Below, one piece after another: positions 1-7,704 of a stretch of DNA of 11,316 bases. The notes below the pieces were generated by a model. It did not search any database. It was not told the DNA's origin and saw nothing but the letters and a program-made list of their open reading frames with translations. The translations under genes were made by a program, and so were the position numbers. Numbering within the stretch: the stretch's first letter is position 1; every line of letters begins with the position of its first letter. The stretch lies in the NCBI GenBank assembly GCA_024636575.1, contig JAGXGU010000045.1, positions 1-11,316 of the forward strand, in the 5' to 3' direction. The DNA is from Altererythrobacter sp. GTDB lineage: Bacteria > Pseudomonadota > Alphaproteobacteria > Sphingomonadales > Sphingomonadaceae.

Positions 1-1
1 C

Positions 2-169
2 CTGCTGCGCGCCTATCGCCCACAGATGCCCGATCCGGGTATGACAGCCATTACACTCACTGCGTTGATTGACGGACTTTGGCTGGAACTATCGCTCGGC
101 AATGCACCGTTTGACGAAGGTGAGGCGCAAGCGATAATTGAAAGCAAGCTCGACAATTTTCTGGCCTAG
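2..169 (+). CDS. TetR-family regulator, BetI-like C-terminal end (partial)
   Basis: An open frame enters from the left edge and ends at TAG 167-169, giving 55 residues (LLRAYRPQMPDPGMTAITLT, then ALIDGLWLELSLG and a tail ending DNFLA). The ALIDGLWL segment is typical of the C-terminal ligand-binding domain of BetI-type TetR regulators, which repress choline/betaine uptake and oxidation genes in better-studied bacteria. The DNA-binding helix-turn-helix lies outside the window, so the identification rests on this short tail and the regulated genes are not visible. The gene converges on the TonB-dependent receptor gene, with a hairpin between the two stop codons. Other TetR regulators share similar C-terminal helices, so the BetI assignment is moderate and no gene symbol is given. 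Confidence 0.65.
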   Translation: MLRAYRPQMPDPGMTAITLTALIDGLWLELSLGNAPFDEGEAQAIIESKLDNFLA

Positions 170-192
170 TTCGCCTCACCATAGGCCCACCG

Positions 193-221
193 ACAAGGCC
201 GGGCTTGCGGCCCGACCTTGT
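193..221. terminator. Hairpin terminator between convergent genes
   Basis: The arms 193-204 (acaaggccgggc) and 210-221 (gcccgaccttgt) form a 12-bp stem with one internal mismatch and a 5-nt loop. The stem is GC-rich at the loop side and lies between the stop codons of the convergent regulator (169) and receptor (242). The following sequence is T-rich (gtttggttg) but lacks a strong U-tract. Its near symmetry suggests it serves both genes. Confidence 0.7.
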
Positions 222-241
222 GTTTGGTTGATAATTCGGGA

Positions 242-2722
242 TCAGAAATTGGTGCCGACTTTAATCCCTATCGTTCGCGGCCTGACTGCATAATCGTAGA
301 ATACAGGGCCCGTATTGCTTTCGCCATCAGGATCGCCGCAAGTTGTCTCCAGACACTGGACCGACGTGTTGAAAATGCCATTGCTGTCGAACAGATTGGT
401 GGCGAAAAGTTCGATCCGATAGGTTTCGGCCTTGATCCCTATGCTGACATCAGCGGTGGTAAACGCCGGGAAATCACCCTTGATGCCATTTTCAAAATCA
501 CGAACGTCGCTGCGCCGCTGGCCCGTGTGACTAACCGCCATCTGGACATGGCCATCCCAATTCCCGATCGGGAATTCGTAACGGGCAAGCGCATTTCCCT
601 TGAACTTGGCAGTGATAGGCAACCGTGATCCGGCCTGCGCCAACAGCGAATTTTCTTCGGGCAGTAGATCTTCATCCGTCTGGCTGTCAGGCGCGGTCAG
701 GGTGCAGTCAAACGGATCGGCTGCAACTGCGAACGCACAAAAATCGCGCGTGATCTTTGCATCGTTGTAACTGCCTGAAAGGCTCATTGTGAAACCGCCC
801 TGGCGGTACCCCAGCTCTGCTTCGATACCGCGAATTCGCGCGATGCCGGCGTTGCGAATTTCAGTGAGGCCATTTTCCCCGAGGAAAGACAGCTGGATAT
901 TGTTCCAGTCCTCCTGATAGACCGCTCCGTTGAACCGGAACGGACCGAACTGGGATTTCCAGCCAATTTCGTAATTGTCGAGCGTGTCCGATCCATAAGG
1001 CGGCAAAGTGCCGCGGCGGTTGATGCCGCCCGGCCGAAAACCTTGTGACCAGGTGGCATAGACCAGAACGTCCGGCGTGAATTTGTAGGTCGCGTTGAGT
1101 TTGTAGATCGCGCCGTTATCAGAAGTAACCTTGTCGAGATTGGTGCACGGCGTACCATCGACGATGGCGGGGCGAACTGGCCCATCCAGAATGCCGCAAC
1201 CTGCAACCCCGGTTCCGTCGCGCACGATCACGCCCGGCGTTCCCAGCGGATCGTCACGGTCACCCGAGAAATTTTCTGCAAACCCGAAAAAGCCGACAAG
1301 CGAATTCTTGTATCTGTAGATCCGCGCGCCGCCCGTCAGCGAAAGTTGTTCGGTCAGATCGTAGGTCAATTCGCCAAACGCGGCATAGTCCCGATCGACG
1401 CGTTTCTGCTTGGTTAGCCATACATTACTGTCCGTCCCCGGAACCGTATTGATGTCAGCGAGATCGTCGACAATGTAGTTCTGTTCGATCAGGTGGGATT
1501 GGCGCTGCGCAAACAGGCCGGCAATGACGCGAAACCGATTTTCCTGCGGTGAACTGATCCGTATTTCGCCAAAATTGCGCCGATAGGTATCCTGCGCCTG
1601 AATGTATTGGTTGGGATTGATCAGGTCGTAATTATTGTCGTAAAAATATTCCCCGTACCCAAACAATTTGTCATAGAAATAGGCATAATCCGAATAGTCG
1701 AATTCAAGTTCGTTTTTACGGCGCAGGTGACCGCCCGTGGCGACCAGATCCCAATTACCGATTTTGCCTTCAATCGTCAGCGCCGCCTGCATCCAGCGAT
1801 CATCGCGCCGTTCCGGGTTATACTGAACGGTCTGCAATTTGTCGGTGACTGCGGCACTACGTTCCTGAACCCCGTTACCGTTTGCCTTCTGCACTTGCCC
1901 CATGATGGTTGGCCGGATTGTCCAGCTATCGCTTAGTTCAATGCCGAGCGCGATCCGGGCTCCGTAGGTGTCAACGTCGTTATAATCTTCTTCAACCAGA
2001 TCGGCATTGTCATCGGTAATGCCCGAAGTCGGATATGTCCGGCTGCCGAAGATATTATCGATATAACCGGCATCGTGGCGATACCACCCGACCACGCGCA
2101 GAGCGGCATTTGGAGACAGAGCCACATTGGCAAAACCTTCGCCAGTGTAGCCAACCCCGCCGTGCGCAACTGAATTCAGTTCCACATCTGCCGCGCCATA
2201 TGTTCCGGTCGGGTCTGGCGGATTGCTGACCATCTTGATGGTCCCGGCCATTGAACTTGCACCATAAAGCGTGCCCTGCGGTCCGGCCAAAGCTTCGACC
2301 CTGGCAAGGTCATAGGAATGAATATCCAGCGCACCCTGGATTGTGGTGATCGGCATCTCGTCAAGATAAGTGCCGACCGTGGGTAGCGATGCTGAGTGGT
2401 TGGCATTCTCACCCGAGGCAACACCGCGGAAATATATCTGGGTGATACCTTCCTGGTTTCTCTGGATCGTCACTGACGGGAGGAATTTCACCACATCCTG
2501 TAGTTCACTCACCTGCAGCTGATCGAGCTTTTCGGTGCCTATCGCCGTGATCGCAACGGGCACATCCTGCAAATCCTGCGCACGCTTTTGCGCGGTCACA
2601 ATGATGATGTCCCGGTCAGCGGGACCATTTGCCTGCTCCTGCGCCACCACTGCTCCGGCGGAACTGAGCGCCGTGCCGGTGAGCAATACCGCCGCGATTC
2701 TGGATATTTTCAAGTGGTCCAC
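242..2722 (-). CDS. TonB-dependent outer-membrane receptor
   Basis: This is an 826-residue TonB-dependent receptor, an outer-membrane beta-barrel that imports a ligand using TonB/ExbBD energy. Residues 1-27 form a signal peptide (basic LKISR, a hydrophobic stretch, likely cleavage after AVVA and before QEQ). A TonB-box-like segment DIIIVTAQKR (about 38-47) leads into the plug domain, with LQDVPVAITAIG, the FRGV motif, and VEALAGPQGTLYGASSMAGTIKMVS. The remainder is barrel, ending in VRPRTIGIKVGTNF with the usual C-terminal aromatic residue. I chose the GTG at 2722 because an AGGGGG site lies 7 nt upstream and the product then begins directly with the signal peptide; the ATG at 2764 would add 14 unlikely residues. 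It lies 126 nt downstream of the sulfotransferase gene on the same strand, probably in one transcript. The plug resembles the large sphingomonad receptor group for organic ligands more than siderophore receptors; the ligand cannot be read from sequence. Confidence 0.95.
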   Translation of the reverse strand: MDHLKISRIAAVLLTGTALSSAGAVVAQEQANGPADRDIIIVTAQKRAQDLQDVPVAITAIGTEKLDQLQVSELQDVVKFLPSVTIQRNQEGITQIYFRGVASGENANHSASLPTVGTYLDEMPITTIQGALDIHSYDLARVEALAGPQGTLYGASSMAGTIKMVSNPPDPTGTYGAADVELNSVAHGGVGYTGEGFANVALSPNAALRVVGWYRHDAGYIDNIFGSRTYPTSGITDDNADLVEEDYNDVDTYGARIALGIELSDSWTIRPTIMGQVQKANGNGVQERSAAVTDKLQTVQYNPERRDDRWMQAALTIEGKIGNWDLVATGGHLRRKNELEFDYSDYAYFYDKLFGYGEYFYDNNYDLINPNQYIQAQDTYRRNFGEIRISSPQENRFRVIAGLFAQRQSHLIEQNYIVDDLADINTVPGTDSNVWLTKQKRVDRDYAAFGELTYDLTEQLSLTGGARIYRYKNSLVGFFGFAENFSGDRDDPLGTPGVIVRDGTGVAGCGILDGPVRPAIVDGTPCTNLDKVTSDNGAIYKLNATYKFTPDVLVYATWSQGFRPGGINRRGTLPPYGSDTLDNYEIGWKSQFGPFRFNGAVYQEDWNNIQLSFLGENGLTEIRNAGIARIRGIEAELGYRQGGFTMSLSGSYNDAKITRDFCAFAVAADPFDCTLTAPDSQTDEDLLPEENSLLAQAGSRLPITAKFKGNALARYEFPIGNWDGHVQMAVSHTGQRRSDVRDFENGIKGDFPAFTTADVSIGIKAETYRIELFATNLFDSNGIFNTSVQCLETTCGDPDGESNTGPVFYDYAVRPRTIGIKVGTNF

Positions 2723-2729
2723 GAATATT

Positions 2730-2735
2730 CCCCCT
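2730..2735 (-). promoter_or_regulatory. Ribosome binding site deciding a GTG start
   Basis: AGGGGG on the minus strand ends 7 nt before GTG 2722-2720. The in-frame ATG at 2764 lacks such a site at useful spacing, so this site supports GTG initiation of the TonB-dependent receptor. Confidence 0.8.
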
Positions 2736-2848
2736 AGGAAAGTCCCTTGGGCACAAATCGCCATAAATTTCCTGCATTGCCAAGACCTAAGAGGTTTCCC
2801 GGATCAGCAAGTTTGGCGGGAGGCCAATTTATTGCAGAATTGTCACAC

Positions 2849-4627
2849 TTAATGACGCTTTGCATAGGTTTCCGGCAGATCGCCGAGCGCTGCGACGAGC
2901 GGCCCCAGCCACGGCTCATAAGCTCGCCAGGCCCCCACCCCGTCCCTGTTGAGCGGCCGCCGCACCTGTTCTGACGATGCCGTTCGCACGGCGCGCTGGT
3001 TGCTGTGGAAATCCAAGCAAGCTTCTTCGAAATCGAGCCCCAGATAGGCCAGCAGCGCGCGCACTTCGCCTTCGGGATCATCGAGCAATTGTTCGTGAAC
3101 AACCCGGTGGATCCGGCCGGGCAGAACGCGGTCATAATGGTCCATTGCGCGAATGTAATCGGCGTAATAGCGGCCAATATGATCGAGCGAATAGGAAAAC
3201 CCCTGCCCCTTGGCGAAATGCTGCCGATAATTGGAAAAACAGCAGTCCAACGGATGTCGCCGTGCATCAATGATCTTCGCGTTGGGAAGGATCAAATGAA
3301 TGAAACCGGCGTAACTCCAATTATTGGGCAATTTGTCGATGTAGAACGGTTTGCCGGTCTTGCGCTGAACGCGCGTGCGCTCGAGAAATTCCGCGCCAAG
3401 TTCCGCCAGGCGCGCAGGCTCCATCTCGCGCACAGCATCGGGCCAGTCGTGCAGTTCGCCGCCGGATTTCCTGGCTTCGCGCATTGCCATCGCCGGAATG
3501 TCGGGCAATTCCATTGTCCCTTCCACTTGCGTGTGGCTGGACAGGATCTGTTCGAGCAAGGTGGAACCCGCGCGGGGCAGGCCAAGGATGAATACCGGGT
3601 CTGGGGAGGGATCGCCCACCCCGTCATTTTTGGCCAGATATTCCGGTGTCAGCACCGTCGCCATACGATCGACCTGATGCGATACCACCGCAGGATCATA
3701 CTCCAGTTCCGCACAGCGCAGCGTGTTGCCGGCGGAATAATGATCGAAGCTCTTGCCTGGATCACCCCGTTCACCCCATGCCTTGCCGAGCGCAAAATGC
3801 AGGTGGAGCGCATTTTCATGCGCAGGTTTGCCTGCAATTTCCGCTTCCATGGCGGCAACATCGGCATCGGTGAACTTTACAGTCTTGAGGTTTGCCAGGC
3901 TCCACCACACTTCGCCAAGTTCGGGATCGTTGGCCAGTGCTTTTCGGTAGGCGGCAATGCTTTCTTCCTGCCGCCCGACGGTTTTGAGCAAGTGACCATA
4001 ACTCATCCACAGCTTTGCATGCTCCGGAAAAGTTTCGACCAATTCCCCATACAATTTGATCGCTTCCTCATATTCACCAATCCGGCCGAGTGTGGCTGCC
4101 ATCAGGTTGCGGTTACCCGGATTGCCCGGATCGCGCGCCAGCACCTCGTCGAGCACCTTGGAGGCTTCCGCATAGCGGGTCTGCTTGTAGAGTACCGTCG
4201 CCAGATTTCCCCGCGCCGCGTTGAAGGCCGGTGCAAGTTCGAGGGCGCGTGTCAAAAGTGCCTCTGCATCGCGGAGGCGGCCTAGCCGCGCGGCAAGCTC
4301 GGCCATCATGCGAATGGCCGCGACGTCGGTTGGTTTCTGTGACAGCCGTTCGCGCAGTTTCCCTTCCGCATCGGGCAAGTTATTCTCCAGCAAAGCCTGT
4401 GCAATCGCAATCAGTGCCGGATCGCCCGTGGCGGACCTGATGGCAGCGAGTTCAGCTTCCTCCGCTTCCCGGTCGCGCCCGAGCGAGCGCAAGGCTTTTC
4501 CCAGGAGTCGATATGCGCCGGCATCGGCATTATTTCTTGATAGGGCCGCCTCCAGCAGCGGCACCGCCCGCGCTGGATCCTGGGCTGCCAACTGCCCCAA
4601 AGACACGCTGTCCGGATCCATTTTCAT
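2849..4627 (-). CDS. TPR-repeat sulfotransferase family protein
   Basis: This 592-residue protein joins tetratricopeptide repeats to a PAPS-dependent sulfotransferase domain. Roughly residues 36-245 are helical TPR units (for example LGRLRDAEALLTRALELAPA and IGEYEEAIKLYGELVETFPE). The sulfotransferase starts near 340: FILGLPRAGST (346-356) matches the 5'-phosphosulfate-binding loop and RRHPLDCCFSNY (456-467) the 3'-phosphate-binding motif, with YIDKLPNNW between them. Both cofactor motifs look intact, so transfer of sulfate from PAPS is plausible; the acceptor is unknown. There is no signal peptide, so the protein should be cytoplasmic. The ATG at 4627 has a modest GGGG 8 nt upstream; an in-frame ATG two codons later is an alternative. 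It precedes the TonB-dependent receptor on the same strand, suggesting a shared function or transcript, but what the pairing does is inference. Confidence 0.92.
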   Translation of the reverse strand: MKMDPDSVSLGQLAAQDPARAVPLLEAALSRNNADAGAYRLLGKALRSLGRDREAEEAELAAIRSATGDPALIAIAQALLENNLPDAEGKLRERLSQKPTDVAAIRMMAELAARLGRLRDAEALLTRALELAPAFNAARGNLATVLYKQTRYAEASKVLDEVLARDPGNPGNRNLMAATLGRIGEYEEAIKLYGELVETFPEHAKLWMSYGHLLKTVGRQEESIAAYRKALANDPELGEVWWSLANLKTVKFTDADVAAMEAEIAGKPAHENALHLHFALGKAWGERGDPGKSFDHYSAGNTLRCAELEYDPAVVSHQVDRMATVLTPEYLAKNDGVGDPSPDPVFILGLPRAGSTLLEQILSSHTQVEGTMELPDIPAMAMREARKSGGELHDWPDAVREMEPARLAELGAEFLERTRVQRKTGKPFYIDKLPNNWSYAGFIHLILPNAKIIDARRHPLDCCFSNYRQHFAKGQGFSYSLDHIGRYYADYIRAMDHYDRVLPGRIHRVVHEQLLDDPEGEVRALLAYLGLDFEEACLDFHSNQRAVRTASSEQVRRPLNRDGVGAWRAYEPWLGPLVAALGDLPETYAKRH

Positions 4628-4660
4628 GGTAAAGCCCCATCATGTTTAACGTATCGAGTG

Positions 4661-4680
4661 ATTGGCGAGACATCGCCAAT
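4661..4680. repeat. Perfect 8-bp inverted repeat upstream of the sulfotransferase
   Basis: attggcga (4661-4668) and tcgccaat (4673-4680) pair perfectly across a 4-nt spacer, 33 nt upstream of the sulfotransferase start at 4627. No T-run follows on either strand, so it is a poor terminator. It could be an operator or a 5'-leader hairpin; no regulator can be named. Confidence 0.5.
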
Positions 4681-4791
4681 GGGTCTTATAGGTCGCCGCA
4701 GGTCACCGCATAGGCGGTTTTTCCCCGGATGGCACCGCTGGAGCCTGTGGAGGTAGCAAAAGTTCCCCAGATATCGCTTTTGGCTGCACTG

Positions 4792-6600
4792 CTACATCAA
4801 TGCGCTGATCGCCAGGCAGGTGGCGGTGCCAACCACAATGTTCATCGGCACCCCGATCTTGACGAAATCCATAAAGCGGTAATTGGCCGCGCCATAAACC
4901 AGCGTGTTAGTCTGGTAACCGATCGGTGTTGCAAAGCTTGCGCTGGCTCCGAACATAACGGCGATGACCAAATGCCGGGGATCAACGCCGATGGTTTGGG
5001 CAAGCCCGATGGCAATAGGGGTCATGATCACCGCCACTGCGTTATTGGTCACTGCTTCAGTCAAAACACTGGTTACCGCGTAAACCGCAATCAGCAGCAA
5101 GAGCGGCGATGTGGATACAAGCCACGGTTGGAGCGAGCTCACAATCAGCTCTACCGTCCCGGCATTATCCAACCCCTTACCGAATGCCAGCATGCCGAAG
5201 ATCAGCACCAGAGTGCTGCCGTCGATTGATCCCCAGGCTTCTTCTGGTTCAATACAGCGAGTCAGCAAAACGACCCCCACGCCGGCCAACGCCAGGCCTT
5301 CGATCGGAAAGCCAAACAATGCGGCCAGAAGGACAACCCCTGCCAGCGTGGCAATGGCGATTGGTGCCCGGACACGGCGAAAGGCGCGCACCGGCGCTTC
5401 GCTGACATCGACAAGGCCAATATTGCTCTGCAGGGCTTGCGCCGCGTCATTTCCGGCTGCGATCAACAGACGGTCGCCGGCGCGTACCCGCACATTGGCA
5501 AGATCCGGGCCAGCAATGTGGCGTGGCCGCGCCAGACCGAGCACTCTCACTTTAAGGCGGGACAGGAGCGGAATATCCGCCAGTCGGCGCCCGATCACCG
5601 GATGAGAGGGAGAGATCACCGCTTGAACCAGCCGCAGATCTGCAGGTCTGTTTGGTCCGGTTACCGCAACGCCGCCGCCCACACCGGTCAAACCCGTTCT
5701 GAAATCACGCGCGTCAGCAAGCGACGCCAACTCCGCCGGGCTCGCGGCGACAATCAGTTGGTCCCCCACCTTAAGCACCCATTTTTCGAAGTCCCGGCGT
5801 TGGATCGACTTGCCGCGCTGGATACCGACGATCCGTATGCCTGGTCGGCGGAACATCGCTGTCCCGCCCAATTCTCGTCCCACCAGACCGCTTTCTGCTG
5901 CCAGGGTCAGGTGAGACAGGTAGGCATCGCTCTCGCTCTGCTCGTCAAGCCCATGCGCGGCACGATCGGGGAGCAGGTACCGCCCGAGCGCGCCCAGCAG
6001 AAGAATTCCTGACGCGGCACTGACCAGCCCAACAGCCGTGATCTCAAAAATCCCGAAGGCTTGCATTCCTTGCGCCTGCGCAACCCCATCGACCAGGAGA
6101 TTGGTAGAGGTACCGATCAGGGTCAGGGTGCCGCCGAGGATGGAAATATAAGATAGCGGGATCAACAGCCGCGTGGCGGCAACACCCATGACCCGTGCGA
6201 GCCGCTGGACAATCGGGATCATCACGATCACGACCGGAGTATTGTTCATGAAAGCAGACGCCAGCATCGTGCCTGCACCGATTTCCGCGACCGCCAGTTT
6301 CGGCTTACGCAGCGTGCGGCGGATCACCCATCCCGAAACTTCTTCCAGGGCGCCGGTTCGCAAAAGCGCCCCGGATAGAATGAACATGGCCGCAATCGTG
6401 ATCGGGGCGGGGTTTGCAAAGACGCCCAGCACTTCGTCAACCGGCAGGAACCCGAGCAACATCATTGTAATGCCGCCCAGCACCGCGATCACTACGGGCG
6501 GTCTTCGCTCAAGCGCGAAAGCCAGAAACACCATCAGCAGCAGCGCCAACCCGATCAGGGCAGAATTGTCGGCTATGAACATGGCAAATATCTGCGGCAT
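4792..6600 (-). CDS. SLC13/DASS-family permease with two RCK_C domains
   Basis: This 602-residue inner-membrane transporter has two hydrophobic halves around a soluble insert. The first half (about 12-210) carries MNNTPVVIVMIP (118-129) and the GTSTN motif (163-167). The second half (about 412-602) carries EAVTNNAVAVIMTP (515-528) and TPIGYQTNTLVYG (558-570). These paired motifs mark the divalent anion:sodium symporter/SLC13-like group. The insert (about 225-395) holds two RCK_C/TrkA_C-like domains, each ending in a GD-L-IAA strand (VGDQLIVAA and AGDRLLIAA), which often sense small ligands. Homologues carry dicarboxylates, sulfate or related anions; the substrate here cannot be fixed. The start at 6600 is uncertain because its GAGG lies only 2 nt upstream; ATG 6582 is an alternative without a clear site. 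The sulfotransferase gene follows after 164 nt with no convincing terminator, so read-through is possible. Confidence 0.93.
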   Translation of the reverse strand: MPQIFAMFIADNSALIGLALLLMVFLAFALERRPPVVIAVLGGITMMLLGFLPVDEVLGVFANPAPITIAAMFILSGALLRTGALEEVSGWVIRRTLRKPKLAVAEIGAGTMLASAFMNNTPVVIVMIPIVQRLARVMGVAATRLLIPLSYISILGGTLTLIGTSTNLLVDGVAQAQGMQAFGIFEITAVGLVSAASGILLLGALGRYLLPDRAAHGLDEQSESDAYLSHLTLAAESGLVGRELGGTAMFRRPGIRIVGIQRGKSIQRRDFEKWVLKVGDQLIVAASPAELASLADARDFRTGLTGVGGGVAVTGPNRPADLRLVQAVISPSHPVIGRRLADIPLLSRLKVRVLGLARPRHIAGPDLANVRVRAGDRLLIAAGNDAAQALQSNIGLVDVSEAPVRAFRRVRAPIAIATLAGVVLLAALFGFPIEGLALAGVGVVLLTRCIEPEEAWGSIDGSTLVLIFGMLAFGKGLDNAGTVELIVSSLQPWLVSTSPLLLLIAVYAVTSVLTEAVTNNAVAVIMTPIAIGLAQTIGVDPRHLVIAVMFGASASFATPIGYQTNTLVYGAANYRFMDFVKIGVPMNIVVGTATCLAISALM

Positions 6601-6634
6601 TACCTCGCATTATGCCGTTAACCGTTTGGTGATG

Positions 6635-6670
6635 CCAGTCTTTTCCAAGGCCCAGTCTTTTCCAAGGCCC
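6635..6670. repeat. 17-bp tandem duplication upstream of the SLC13-type permease
   Basis: The unit cagtcttttccaaggcc is present twice in perfect tandem (6636-6652 and 6653-6669), with period-17 identity over 6635-6670. It lies 36-70 nt upstream of the permease start, where a promoter or leader would be. It may be a simple slippage duplication or doubled regulatory half-sites. Confidence 0.85.
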
Positions 6671-6730
6671 CATGGAGTCAAGGCGTGCAGCACGGTTGCA
6701 GTACCGAACCTTGCCCGCCCGCTCAGCCGC

Positions 6731-6755
6731 TTGATAAAATATCTGCATTTATCAA
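6731..6755. repeat. AT-rich inverted repeat at the left edge of the tRNA-repeat array
   Basis: ttgataaa (6731-6738) and tttatcaa (6748-6755) pair perfectly across a 9-nt spacer and end 8 nt before the first tRNA-derived repeat. On the minus strand the hairpin lies just beyond the encoded CCA. It could be a remnant of the ancestral tRNA terminator, although no U-run follows, or an accessory protein site for recombination. It is seen only at this copy. Confidence 0.7.
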
Positions 6756-6763
6756 TGAATATA

Positions 6764-6808
6764 TTGGTAGCGGAGGAGGGACTCGAACCCCCGACACGCG
6801 GATTATGA
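6764..6808 (-). repeat. tRNA(CAU) 3'-half repeat, copy 1
   Basis: This is the first of four 45-bp direct repeats. On the minus strand it reads as tRNA positions 33-76: UCAUAA of the anticodon loop (6808-6803), anticodon 3' strand TCCGC (6802-6798), variable loop GTGTC, T stem GGGGG with loop TTCGAGT and CCCTC, acceptor strand CTCCGCT (6775-6769), then ACCA. The anticodon CAU with this TCCGC/GTGTC context resembles alphaproteobacterial elongator tRNA-Met; tRNA-Ile(CAU) is the alternative. It is identical to copies 2 and 4. The 5' anticodon strand GCGGA is missing, so it is not a working tRNA. It marks the left end of the array. Confidence 0.95.
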
Positions 6809-6835
6809 TCGGATAGCTACGATCCGACCTCCGCT
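6765..6835 (-). pseudogene. Possible degenerate tRNA-like unit built on copy 1
   Basis: To the right of copy 1, ctccgct at 6829-6835 gives AGCGGAG on the minus strand, the exact 7-nt partner of the acceptor 3' strand at 6769-6775. Together they bound a 71-nt unit with a full acceptor stem and T arm, and a CGGAT/ATCCG hairpin where the D arm would be. The anticodon stem cannot form: the 5' side reads CCGA instead of GCGGA, and the unit is about 5 nt short. It may be a decayed tRNA or a chance 7-nt match. Confidence 0.3.
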
Positions 6836-6837
6836 GG

Positions 6838-7599
6838 CTAGCGGATGCCCTTGCCCTGCCCGCCATCGACGCCAAGTGCCGCTCCGGTGACCCAGTTTGC
6901 GCGTGCAGATACAATCCATACGGCTGCATCTGCGATTTCTTCGGGTTTCCCCAAGCGGCCGAAGGGAATGCTGGAACGCACCATCTCGTAGATCGGCGGA
7001 TTTTCGGTGCGTGTGGCATCCCATCCGCCTCCTTGGAACTCGACGGACCCTGGAAGTAAAGCATTCGCCCTGATGCCGTTAGCCCCCTCCACAATGGCTA
7101 GCTTCTTGGCATAGGCGTTGAGCGCGGCCTTTGCCGAGGTGTACCCAAAATTGTTCATCGGGGACGCCTCGACCCCCGTTAACGATGATATGAAAAGGAT
7201 CGAACCGCTGCCCTGCGCCCGCATCCCTGGGAGCACGGCATCAACCAGCCGAACCGCTCCCATGAGGTCAACCGAAAGGCTCTTGTCCCAATCCTCACGT
7301 TCCCCGCCGAAGGAAAGGGCCGACGCGTTGCTGATCAGGATATCGATCCGACCGAAGCGCTCCAGCGCGGCTTCTACCAGTTCGCTCACCGAAGCATTCT
7401 CGGCCACATCACACGGGACCACGAGCACCTCGCCTCCTTCTGCCTCGATTTCAGCCGCAGCCTTTTCGAGCGCTTCGCGCCCGCGTGCGGCGATGCAAAG
7501 AATTGCACCTTCGGCGGCCAAGCCCTTGGCAATGGCAAGCCCTATGCCGCGGCTCGCGCCGGTAACGAGCGCGACCTTACCATTGAGATCGAGATTCAT
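6838..7599 (-). CDS. SDR-family oxidoreductase
   Basis: This 253-residue classical short-chain dehydrogenase/reductase is of normal family length. It has the Rossmann cofactor motif TGASRGIG (13-20), an Arg after the second strand (AARGREAL, hinting at NADP(H)), CDV (63-65), NAS (91-93) in place of the common NAG, the active-site Ser (S139, ISSLTG) and YTSAK (Y153, K157). The usual structural Asn in the VNL-G position is Asp (VDLMG, 110-114), known in other SDRs. The substrate cannot be predicted. I chose ATG 7599 because AAGGGGG lies 5 nt upstream and the protein then starts as SDRs do (MNLDLNGKVALVTG); an upstream ATG at 7644 would add 15 unconserved residues. It is the only gene between tRNA-derived repeats 1 and 2 and must carry its own promoter or be read from outside. 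Confidence 0.93.
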   Translation of the reverse strand: MNLDLNGKVALVTGASRGIGLAIAKGLAAEGAILCIAARGREALEKAAAEIEAEGGEVLVVPCDVAENASVSELVEAALERFGRIDILISNASALSFGGEREDWDKSLSVDLMGAVRLVDAVLPGMRAQGSGSILFISSLTGVEASPMNNFGYTSAKAALNAYAKKLAIVEGANGIRANALLPGSVEFQGGGWDATRTENPPIYEMVRSSIPFGRLGKPEEIADAAVWIVSARANWVTGAALGVDGGQGKGIR

Positions 7600-7604
7600 A
7601 GTAT

Positions 7605-7611
7605 CCCCCTT
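7605..7611 (-). promoter_or_regulatory. Ribosome binding site of the SDR gene
   Basis: AAGGGGG on the minus strand lies 5 nt before ATG 7599 and decides that start over the in-frame ATG at 7644. Confidence 0.85.
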
Positions 7612-7704
7612 GTGCCTACATGCGCCGACACTGAAACGGCGCACGGCAACAGTCCAGCGCTTTGCACCCGGGCTACGCCGGGAAAATCAGCAACGATCAT
7701 AAGA

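Larger units (their letters stand above)
6764..7704. mobile_element. Putative single-gene cassette 1 (SDR)
   Basis: This is the 941-bp interval from the start of repeat copy 1 to the base before copy 2. It holds one gene, the SDR oxidoreductase, with a 29-nt gap from its stop to the repeat and a 105-nt leader. Precise recombination between copies 1 and 2 would remove one gene plus one repeat. No integrase or other recombinase lies inside, so mobility is inferred from the repeat layout. Confidence 0.5.

Noticed and set aside
3005..4285. Long plus-strand open frame of 426 codons
   Set aside because: It is antisense to the TPR-sulfotransferase, whose cofactor motifs establish the coding strand; the product is low-complexity and shows no known motif.
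4705..4722. Hairpin accgc-atag-gcggt followed by TTTTT as a plus-strand terminator
   Set aside because: The stem is only 5 bp and no plus-strand gene ends upstream; on the minus strand the T-run becomes a leading A-run.
6173..6808. Open frame whose C-terminus reads VAEEGLEPPTRGL, and a similar one at 8836-9075
   Set aside because: The EEGLEPPTRG tail is the antisense translation of the tRNA-derived repeat, a common artefact in databases. The rest is antisense to the permease and to the DUF3500 gene region.
7665..7685. cccgg/ccggg hairpin near 7667-7682 as a terminator or attC-like site
   Set aside because: It has a 5-bp stem without a T-run and has no counterpart near the other repeats.
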